Source of the DNA: Polychytrium aggregatum
Taxonomy: Eukaryota > Chytridiomycota > Chytridiomycetes > Polychytriales
Direction of reading: 5' to 3'
Length of the DNA: 35,986 nucleotides
NCBI RefSeq assembly: GCF_025602895.1
Contig: NW_026516472.1
Coordinates: forward strand, 1-35,986
Part shown: in pieces, positions 27,518-35,986 of the stretch
How positions within the stretch are numbered: position 1 is the stretch's first letter
Layout: each line of letters begins with the position of its first letter
Notes under the pieces: generated by a model
Databases searched by the model: none
What the model was told of the DNA's origin: nothing
What the model saw: the letters and a program-made list of their open reading frames with translations, nothing else
Program-made: the position numbers and the translations under genes

Positions 27518-28300
27518 AAGCCCCGCACGAGGAAGAACTCGGGACCGAGCAGATCAACCCGGCGGCCAACAATGGCCCAGAAAAGCCTGCACCCGCCCAT
27601 CCCGCTCTGCACCAAGTTGGGAGGGTGCTCGTTGGTCAAGAAATTGGCTGATGCAATGTTTATTGGAGTCGATCGATTCACGAACGATTCGTGAGGACAC
27701 ATACATACACACAGGCTTTGGCTGGCGGGATAGTGCTTACTGGTGATGCGCAGAGAGGGACCGAGCTGAGTGCGTGTGCAAGGGATAGAGAGACCTGCAA
27801 GCGCGGAGGTGGTGGGTTAGGAAAGGGCAGTGGGAGCCAGCAAATCGACAGCGGCGCAGCGGTAAAATTCCGATGGCCGGGTCGAGCGATCAGTGGGATA
27901 GTCCATAAAGGAAATCTTCAACGGTCAAGCTTATAAAGCGACCTCATCAAAGCGCAAGCATCATTTCAACCCGCTTCCGAAGCCAGAACGCAGTAAAAAC
28001 GAACGCCAGCGCGGAAACCTACCGAGTGGGAGGGGAGCAGCACCGACCAGGCGGCGGATGGATGCGAGTGAGAAAGGAAGAAGAGCAGGCCGCGCCGGGT
28101 TTTGAGCACGGGGCGGCCGTGATCAAGCGATTCAATTCATTTGCGGAAATGAACCGAGACACCCCGGTTTTGCTGACTCCAAGTACGCCTGCTGCGCGAC
28201 CATGTTGAGCTCGGAGATGCGATTCGCTCCGCCAGACCACGGCTGCTCTCCTCTGGCGCTGAGACGGACACCGAGACATTGCTCGGCGGAGATCCATGCG

Positions 28301-28332
28301 GCGATCCCAGCGATCCCAGCGATCCCAGCGAT
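28301..28332. repeat. 9-bp tandem repeat (CGATCCCAG)n
   Basis: Three perfect copies plus a partial one in non-coding GC-rich DNA. The unit is a multiple of three and keeps several spurious frames open. Confidence 0.85.
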
Positions 28333-28850
28333 GCAGCAGCAGTGCATCAAAGTCAGCGGCGACAGCAACCGTGCGCAGCCGTCGCGCTCGGACAGGATCG
28401 GAGATTGCGGTGGACGACGCGCGACGCGTGCGGCCCCAGGGTGCGCGGGCGGGTGGGACAGATGCGTCGCGGTGCAACAGAACGGCTTCTGGGGGCGGTC
28501 AGCCGATGGGCACTCGCGGTCCTTTGCGACATTGCTGCTCATCGCAATGGCCACGACACCCGGGCAGGTGCGCAAACGGCAGACGCAGAGGAATCGTCTG
28601 GAGCGTGCGAGAGATTGCGCGAGAGTGTGCGCAAGAATGCTCGAGAGGGGAGCGAGTGAGAGACGGGCATAGACTTTGAGGAACAAACCAAGTGCCGGGT
28701 GCTCTTCTTCGTCACGACGGTATCAGTACGGCGAACAGGTTGAGGCTCGCTGCTTGCATTTCTCTACCGCTGTTCGCTCGCGTCTTCCCGAGCCACCGAG
28801 TTTCATTGCCTCCGTTGGTGCCCATCACCCGTCACCCCATCGCTCTCAGC

Positions 28851-28924
28851 CATGCACATCACCCTCGCTGCTCCCGTCGCCCTCGTCCATGCACATCACC
28901 CTCGCTGCTCCCGTTGCCCTCGTC
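28851..28924. repeat. 37-bp tandem duplication
   Basis: Two adjacent 37-bp copies (28851-28887, 28888-28924) starting CATGCACATCACC and differing by one base, with a degenerate third start at 28925. Confidence 0.85.
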
Positions 28925-29640
28925 CATGCCCATGACCCCGTCGAACCCCCCCCCGGCCAGCCCAGGCGACGCCGTCTCGGCATTCGGGCCGCGTCCGCGC
29001 GCGTGATTTTTTTTTCTGCCGCCGACGCGCCGCTGTCGGTGTTGGCCCGGACCACGCGAGAGCGAGAGGCAGCGAGCTGCAGCCGAGGAGCGGCGAGACG
29101 CCTGCCGAGACGCCCGCCGAGAGCCGCGCTCCCTGGCATCGCCGTTTCCCATATCCCCCGTCGCCGAACGACCACAGCGCTCTCCGACCTTTGCTCCATC
29201 ATCTGTCCCCATTACTAATACCCTTGGGCAGGTAATTAATGCTGGTCGGAATGTTTCTGTTCCTCGGCGGTCTCGCTCCTGCCGGCCCTTGCGTCGTCCG
29301 TGGCTGACCCTCCCTTCGCCTTCCCCCGTGCTCCGACTGTCCCCCCTCGTTGTCGACGGGCACTGCTTTGGCCGACTCCCCAACTCCCGCCCTCCAGGTT
29401 TCCCTCCAAGTTTCCCTCCAGGCGTCCTTCAGGTGTCTTCAGGCATTCGAAGCTGCGCCCATCGCCCAAACCACTCCGTCCATCGCTCGAGGTCCATCCC
29501 GTGCCTTCTCCCGACCGGAATTCGTCAGAGAACAGCACGTTTTGAGGAACCCAATGGCCCCATCCGCCCTGGTCCTCTAACACGCTTCCTATCCAGCATC
29601 AACAAATCCTCCGTTGTCCCTCGCCGCCCTCGCCATCCAA

Positions 29641-30727
29641 CCGGCCGCCGTATATAAATCCGAGCAAGTGCCTCCTCCGTGCAGACAACCGTCCGTCGGT
29701 CCTCAGCCCATCCGCTCTCTACTTCCGCAGCTGTTCGTCGCTTGCTGCATCGGTTCCCTCAACGGCATCGCTCTCCACAGCACCCGGCCTCTGTGAATCG
29801 CTCTGCAATCAATTCGTCCCGGTGGTGAGTTGCTGTCCCTTGCTTTATGCCTCGGCTTGTGCTGCCTCCCTCTCCCTCTAATACCCGAATTCCAAGGACC
29901 AGCACCGCCGGCGTCTCCCGCATCTTGTGCAGTGCCCCGATCACTCTGCGCACCCGGGCCCGCCCCAGGCCCGGCGTCCTGCAGACGAATCCCTCGCCGT
30001 GCTGTTATTTACCCCCTCTGCTGCATTGCCCTGGCTTCCTGGTGTGCTTCCGGCGTCGTCTCCTTTCCCATCACGCCCGCTGTGTTTGTCGCGCCCCTCC
30101 AATCAGACCAGCGCTCGTTTGGGTGCCTCCGCGCCATCTGTTTCGTCGCGCTGACCTTTCCCTCCCGTCGCGTGGTCGGCGGACATCCTCCCCTCCAAAA
30201 GCCCACAGGCCCACCCGCCAGCACACCCAAAGGCGCATCCAGCCTGCTTGGCCCAAAGCACCCATCGACATCGGCGCACCTTTGCACCAACACAAATCTT
30301 ATCGCCTTTCGCAGACGACACCATCGGCACAGCGCCGCGCCTCCCCTTTCGGACATTCAACCGCCGTCCAGCCGAGCCTTCTGGACGCGAGTTCCCTCTG
30401 CCTCAATCTTATCCACCACAGACCACAGACCACACACCGTCTCTGTGTCTAACCTGACCTGGCCCTGGCCTGGCCTGACCCCGCATCGCTGCATTGCATT
30501 TGTCACCACAGGCCAGCTCTGCCCTACATCGTCCGACCCTTCACCGTCCAGAGCCCTCCTTCGAACCCGGTTCCCACGCCCTGCACAAGCTCGACCAACC
30601 ATCTAACCCCCCCCCTGTGGTCTCCACTTTGATCCAATCATCTACTTTTGAGCCTCCGTGGCCACCAATCTCCTTCACCTTTTCCTCTCCCAATTGCTCG
30701 CCGCCAGGCCTGGTCATCTCTGGCACC
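29641..30727 (+). promoter_or_regulatory. Promoter and long 5' leader of the APSES gene
   Basis: TATATAAAT at 29651-29659 lies 1.07 kb before the APSES ATG. A strong donor GTGAGT (29825) followed by C/T-rich DNA and candidate acceptors (for example CACCACAG, about 30504-30511) suggests a spliced 5' UTR. The remaining sequence is pyrimidine-rich and shows no coding homology. Confidence 0.4.
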
Positions 30728-32386
30728 ATGAGCAACTCTGTCCGAGGTGCCATTTACTCCAACGTCCCGGTCTGGGAAATCCGCGCAAAGAACATACCCG
30801 TCATGCGCCGCCAGGCCGATGGCTACATCAACGCCACACAGATCCTCCGAGCCGCCGCTTGACCAAACCCCAGCGCACTCGCATCCTGGAGCGAGACGTC
30901 GTCGGGGGGCACCCACGAAAAGTCCAGGGCGGCTACCACGGCTTCCAAGGAACATGGATCCCGCTTGAGCGTGCAAAGTCCCTCGCCAACGAATACGCAC
31001 TCTACAACCGAACTGGAACCGCTCCTGAGCTAACGACGCCGCGCCCCTGGCCATCGACCCAGAATCTGAGGCCAAGCGCCGCAAAAAGCTCCTGTCCACC
31101 CCATCCTCGCCGCTGCAGTCGCTGTCGCCCGGTCCCATGGAGGCCGGCGGTCCATCGCTTCTCGACTCCCCCACAAGCAGCCGCCGATCCGCCCGAGCCG
31201 CTGCCTACGCCAGCCGCGGCTTCGCCCGCAGCCAAAACCAAGAGAACATTCCCCCACTGGACTCGAGCAGCACCGACGATGAACCCAGCCTCCGATCCCA
31301 TAGCCACTCGGGCCTCTTTGTGTCGTCTTCAGGACAGTCTCTTGCGTCTGGGCGCCGAGACGTCGACCATGTCTCAGCCATAATCAGTGTCACTCCTGCC
31401 ACGCCCACAGAGCTGTCAGAGTCGGAAACAACAGATGGCCCGTGCACCCGGCCAAGGTCAAGAGATTCTGCAGCATCTGTCACACTACCGACACGCCACA
31501 GTGGAGACGGAGCCCGGTTGACGGAAGCACCCTTTGCAATGCATGTAAGTAGGGTGTCCCACTCGCTTGGATTCGCTTCCTGCCTTGCCGATGGTCCAGC
31601 CACAGCGATTCGATCAGTTTCATCCGCTGGGCTTGCCCTGATCGCTGCACCGATGACTCGCCCATGTCCTGTGCACCGAGTTTGACCCCTTTGTGCTTCG
31701 ACTTTATCTAGGCGGTGTTCGTCCATACGGAAGCCGCGTGAGAGCCGCCAACAGCCGCCGATCCGACTCCAGCGATGTCAGCAGCCACGAGGTCGAGTCC
31801 GCTTCGCCGAGCCGTCATTCGCGCTACCAGAGCGCCAATTCGACCAGCTCAGTCCCTGGCACCGCGGGTCCAGCCCCTCCAACCGACCCATACCAACTCG
31901 AGCGCGAGATTCTGCAGCTCAGACAGTCCGTCACCAGCAGCGAGCGCGATCGCAAGAAGATGGTCCGCGTCCTGAACCAGATCCGGGAGCAGGACCGTGC
32001 CCGCGATGCCAGCTTTCGCCGCATCATCTCAAAATGCAAGGCCTACAAGATCCACAAGAGACGCGAGACCAAGATGTGCCGAGTTCGCTGCTCTCTATGG
32101 CAACGAGGACTGCAACATGTCCGACGACGACACGACGACTCGATGATGACCGACCACGACGACCAGAGCGACGATCTTGAGGAGGTCGACAACCATGCCA
32201 CCCAAAGCCAGGCTCCAGAACTCTTTCTTGGATGCCGTCTCCAAGTTCAAGAGGAGGCGCGAACTCGAGCTCAAGTCGCTCATTGTCCCGTCCTACGACG
32301 AAGACAGCCCAGTGCCGACCGGAGTCCCGATGCACGACCGGCCCGTCGATGCCACCAATGTCGGTCGCCCAGGCACCATGATGTGA
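30728..32386 (+). pseudogene. APSES (Swi4/Mbp1-type) transcription factor with several frame changes
   Basis: Nuclear DNA-binding protein of the fungal APSES/KilA-N class, related to the Mbp1/Swi4/Res cell-cycle factors. From ATG 30728 the APSES domain reads NVPVWEIRAKNIPVMRRQADGY INATQILRAA, then RTRILERDV and KVQGGYHGFQGTWIPLERAK, the hallmark core. The frame must shift by one base at about 30857 (ILRAA to LTKPQ), again near 31010-31033, and about three times between 32055 and 32205 to follow coding-like sequence. In between lie a Ser/Pro-rich linker with a basic AKRRKK, an intron (donor at 31545 or 31549, acceptor before 31712) and a coiled coil (PYQLEREILQLRQSV..., about 31890-32050). The last coding-like frame ends at 32386. 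Either a decaying gene or local sequencing indels. Confidence 0.75.
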
Positions 32387-33252
32387 TATCGTGGCCTGGC
32401 TGGTCCCAGCTGTGCTGCGAACAGTGCCCGTCTGCCGTCCACAAGGGCTTGCGATCCTCCATGAAGGCCTCTACCACCGCCGCAGCCATTCAATTCTCGA
32501 GACCGACTCGATGCACTTGCCAACGGCAGCGCACTGGCGGCGTCCTGCTTCGCCGTGCTTGCTTCGCTGCCCTGGCCCACTTGCCGATCCCCATATCGGA
32601 CCACCCTTATTTATGATCCTGCACTCCCTCTTCTCACGTTGGATTCCCATTGTCACTCTATTCTGCAGCGCTGTTTCACTTCTCCTGTATAGTGCCGTTT
32701 CCGTCCCTGTTCGTTCCGACGTTTTGTCTGTCTTGTTCGGTGTCTCCATTCCTTCGATTCCATTCCATTGATACTCTCCAGTCAACCTGCAAAGTCCCAC
32801 ACCCATCCCTTTTTGTTTTGGTTTTGTTTTGTTTTGTTTTTGTTTATGATCATGTCTGTCGTTTTCAATCAGCTCTTGTACCTTTAGTCTGCGCCTATCG
32901 TGTCAGCCTTGCGCTCATGCGCTCCGCTAGTTTTGTCCCGGCCACATCCCCACGCCCGCTCTCCTCTTTCTCTCCCCGCTCACCTGTCTTCTATTTACAG
33001 TTCATCCAAAAACGAAACGGGAGACCCTGTTTTGAGCCAGGGTCGTCGCTTTTTCGTGGTCCTGATACACACGAACGCATCCAATTGTCCACCATGACCA
33101 AACCGGTGTTTCCAAGGTGACCCAAAGCAAAGGGAGAGAGGACAACCCCACCCCATCGAGCTCATACAGACTCAGGCTGTCAAGTACTTTGAGCAGCTCC
33201 ACCATCACCAGAGACACCCACCAGACCCAGCTCTGTTAACCGCGCACCGACT
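32387..33252. other. Convergent intergenic region, APSES / macro-domain gene
   Basis: 866 bp with the 3' flanks of two convergent genes and no recognised coding sequence. The middle is T-rich, with a (GTTTT)n-like low-complexity run at about 32811-32845. Confidence 0.5.
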
Positions 33253-34724
33253 CTAGGCCGTGCCCGTTTTTGTTGAATCAGACTCGGGAGGGCTGAAGCT
33301 GTCGCCTCCGTCCTCGTCCTCGATAATGCTCATGGATGTTGTCAGCGTCCGAGGCCCCAGTGCCGGTCGATTGCTGTGATTTCCGTCTTCGTATCGGATA
33401 GACTCCATACGATCCAGTACCGGCGCCTTGTCGGTCCTCTGCGCTTGACGGGGGCTTTTCTGGAGCCGTTCATCGGTACCCTCCTCTGCGCCGGCTGCAC
33501 TTTTATCAGCGCGATCGTTGGAATGGCTCTCGATCTTCTGGCGCTTTTGGCTCGACTCGGCCTCGGGTTCGTACTCGTCCAGGGCGCCGTCGTCGACAGT
33601 ATCCGCCGGCGGAAAGTACTCCACGCACAGCTGGCTGTAGATGCTGATGTCTATGTCGAGGAACAGACAAAAGATGATGCGGTCGATCGAGTCTGGGTGG
33701 GCATCGAGCCACTTGCGTGCGGTGTTGAGAGCCACTCGGGCGGCTGCCTGGTTGGGATATCTGTCGAAGCACAGGAATGTTGTGAGATGGAGCAAGAGGG
33801 CGTGCGAAAGGGCCTTCGATGCATTCCTCGCTCTGCAGCAGCAGCAGCAACTGACCCGTAAACGCCTGTTGCGATGCAAGGAAAGGCCTGCGAGAGGAGG
33901 GGACTGAGGTCAATCCAACGAGGAACATGGCATCACACACCGCTCATCATATGCCACACACCACCCACCACACATCCCACGCGGCCATCTTATGGCGGCA
34001 GTTCCGGTTCATGGACAACCCACAATCGTTCGCAGCCCATGCTGCTGGGCCAGCTGCAGACATGTCTTGTAGCAGCTCGTGAGGACCGAAGAGGACTTGT
34101 TCATAGGGCCAACAGTGTGGATCACATGCTTGGCCGGTAGTCGATAGCCCTTGGTGATCTTGGCCAGCCCTGCAGGACATCCCTTGAGTGTCCGGCACTC
34201 GGCCAGCAGCTCGCGACCAGCGGCACGATGGATAGCCCCGTCCACACCGCCGCCACCCAGGAGGGTGCTGTTGGCTGCGTTGACGATGCAGTCGACCTCG
34301 AGGCGTGTGATATCGCCGCTCCTGGAAGTGTGCGGTCGGTTGGATCGAGGTTTAGAGATCGGCAAAATTGGGTCGAGGGGCCAAGGACGAGGCGAAACGA
34401 GTCCCCATCACAGATCCCGGCGACGACGGCTATGGGATGCCTACCACAGCGAGATTTTGTCGTTGAGCGGAGCGCTGGCTTTGTAGCTCGGCAGGAAACC
34501 TGGCACAGAACAGACATGCATTGGGTTTCAGCTGGCTGCTCGCTGGGCGGACTGCGGAATACAGCAGCGAGGCAGCGCTGGCAATGGCATTGGACAAGCG
34601 AGACCGGATGCATACCGATCGAGCTGGATGCAGGCCTGATCTCGGTCTGGCGTCGCCGGAAGGCCGGGGACTTGTAGAATGCCGAGAGCGACTCGATGCT
34701 GCTGACAGAGATTCCTTTGGACAT
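33253..34724 (-). CDS. Macro-domain protein, MacroD-type ADP-ribose hydrolase-like (5 exons)
   Basis: Probable mono-ADP-ribosyl-protein / O-acetyl-ADP-ribose hydrolase, 333 aa by my model. Exons: 34616-34724, 34445-34499, 34024-34321, 33856-33887, 33253-33760; all in phase, one only 32 bp. The start MSKGISVSS leads to a short helical N-terminus. The macro domain begins at [10 protein letters not shown] (56-65), with the ADP-ribose-binding NAAN (69-72) and [14 protein letters not shown] (77-90), then KHVIHTVGP and [15 protein letters not shown]. These features place it in the MacroD class. The last about 130 residues form an acidic, Ser/Gln-rich, probably disordered tail with a basic cluster (QKRQK) that could be a nuclear signal. 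The gene is divergent from the JTB-like gene and convergent with the APSES gene. Confidence 0.9.
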
Positions 34725-34945
34725 GGTGGCGATTCTTGGTCAGATCGGGGTGTTGCATGCAATCGTCCTGGATGTCCAGCGAGCAGGCATTCCAGCACAG
34801 CGAGAGCGGCCGTCCTTCTCGCTGTGTGGTGAAGCGTTCCCGCCGAGAAAGATGTCCTCGCAGTTCTCTCCAGCCAAGCCAAGCTTCATCACCCGCCATC
34901 GCCACCCAGGTTGACGACCCAGCCCTCTCAAGCCCGATCTACCGA
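34725..34945. promoter_or_regulatory. Divergent promoter region, macro-domain / JTB-like genes
   Basis: 221 bp between the two start codons, presumably a shared bidirectional promoter. No TATA box or other defined site was recognised. Confidence 0.4.
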
Positions 34946-35898
34946 ATGCTCGTCAACCCGCTGTCCTGGGCCGTGCTTGCCCTGTGTCTGGTGGGCCCGC
35001 TGGCTCGCCTGGCTGCAGCCGCCCAGCCACATACCCACACCTTCCGCTACATGCTCACGAATACCACTGTCCTGGAATATCACTGCAAGTCCATCGGGCC
35101 CTGTGTGTCCTGCACTATCCTGGAGAAGGTGCGGCAGCTCGTGGATCTGCACTCCGGCAACGTCCGAAAACACCAGATGCATCCGGACGAGCATCCCGCA
35201 CCGCTCTCCTCCTGTGCTTTTGCTCACCGAGACCATCTCTTAAAACCTCTGTCTGACCCACGCTCCTTCGCACGCACATTCGATCGACCCACCTCCATCA
35301 CCGAGCAGAAAGCGGATCAATGCCAACCATTCGGAAACAAAGAGCCCCTGTCCTGTCGTGAAGAAGTCGTCGACTTTGACCAGGGCAATCCACATCACGT
35401 CGAGGCAGCCCGAAAGCACTCGCTGTCGCTGCCGGCCAACGACTCGGAGCACCAGACTCAACGACCCGAGCCTCCCGCCTGGGGAAGCTGCTTGATCGTC
35501 ACGACGACCGAGAACCTGCGGTTCATGATCTTTGTGGTAAGTAGGCGTCGCGGTATAATGCGGCTTGGCTCTTCTGGCCAAAGACGCCGCGCATCCAAGG
35601 CAAATGTGTCGCAGTAACAGCGGCATCATTGGCAGTGGCGGAAAGCGACGACTCGAATGGGATCGCTGGCAGTGACGGAAGCGATGAAAAGCGACACGGC
35701 GAACGGATGGATGTCCGACCGAACCGACTGCACCGCAACCTATGGCCGTGCCGACAGCAATATGCTGATGCAGCTTTTGGTTCTTCCTAGCTCCTGAACC
35801 TGTCGCTGCTGATCGTCGCTGGCAGCATCGTCTTCTGGCGGAACCGGCTCATCAAGCAGGAGCAGCATCGCCGCATCCGGATGCGCATTCAGTCATGA
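34946..35898 (+). CDS. JTB-like type I membrane protein (3 exons)
   Basis: Small single-pass membrane protein resembling the JTB family (human JTB is 146 aa; this model is 172). Exons: 34946-35128, 35309-35536, 35791-35898. The first intron (180 bp) is in frame, so an unspliced form is also open; splicing is preferred because it brings GPCVSCTILEK next to DQCQPFGNKEPLSC, the cysteine spacing of JTB. An N-terminal signal peptide (WAVLALCLVGPLARLAAAA) is likely cleaved near residue 26. After a Ser/Pro-rich segment, a transmembrane helix spans the second intron (RFMIFV then LLNLSLLIVAGSIVFW). A short basic tail (RNRLIKQEQHRRIRMRIQS) resembles that of animal JTB. Function in fungi is not established. 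Confidence 0.7.
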
Positions 35899-35986
35899 TG
35901 TCCGCACAAGTTTCTCGTCGCTGTTTGGCCCCGTGCGTTTCATCACCACCACCCTATTCATTTCACACGCTGGCTGGAAAGCGATA
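35899..35986. other. 3' flank of the JTB-like gene
   Basis: 88 bp to the window end; no feature recognised. Confidence 0.4.

Larger units (their letters stand above)
27518..29640. other. About 2.1 kb with no recognised gene
   Basis: Contains the ATG7 3' flank and GC-rich DNA with many overlapping open frames on both strands, none showing a family motif, splice logic or start context. It holds two small tandem repeats (listed separately) and C/T-rich stretches towards the right end that may belong to the APSES gene upstream region. Confidence 0.5.

Noticed and set aside
28132..28686. Overlapping frames of 150-184 codons on both strands
   Set aside because: Kept open by GC-rich composition and a 9-bp tandem repeat; no family resemblance.

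Overview
The window looks like nuclear DNA of an early-diverging, zoosporic (chytrid-like) fungus. The evidence is a GC-rich genome with short GT-AG introns, an autophagy ATG7 gene, an APSES (Swi4/Mbp1-type) transcription factor, an HCN/CNG-type cyclic-nucleotide channel and a JTB-like membrane protein. These sit beside Fanzor and chromovirus-type Ty3/gypsy elements. The species assignment is inference; the gene content is read from the sequence.

Left half (1-18,500), nested mobile DNA. A frameshifted, 3'-truncated DD34E (IS630/Tc1-mariner-like) transposase stops at three short palindromic repeats. About 240 bp further on begins a Fanzor gene, the eukaryotic relative of TnpB/Cas12 RNA-guided nucleases. 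It is broken into three pieces (809-2676, 11864-12078, 18154-18426) by two insertions of one Ty3/gypsy chromovirus, here called element A. Both A copies lie on the minus strand with 419-bp LTRs and 5-bp target-site duplications (GCCCG and CCCAA). The 3' LTR of the first A copy was hit by a second, smaller LTR element (B; 227-bp LTRs, TSD CAGGA) that keeps gag and protease but has lost RT, RNase H and integrase. Ignoring the insertions and one TSD copy each, the three Fanzor pieces are in frame as a 781-codon gene with no stop, so the disruption is recent. Element A appears complete: Gag, a -1 frameshift signal, Pol (protease, RT, RNase H, integrase, chromodomain), a polypurine tract and a probable self-priming site.

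Right half (19,000-35,986), ordinary chromosomal genes. In order: a 7-exon HCN/CNG-like channel (minus) with an atypical pore motif; a small Som1-like ORF (minus) divergent from a 12-exon ATG7 (plus), one of whose introns holds 17 copies of a hexanucleotide; about 2 kb with nothing recognised; an APSES transcription factor whose frame changes repeatedly (plus); a 5-exon macro-domain ADP-ribose hydrolase-like gene (minus); and, divergent from it, a 3-exon JTB-like gene (plus). Exon models were built by hand from splice sites, phase and family conservation. For the channel, ATG7, macro and JTB genes every junction is in phase.
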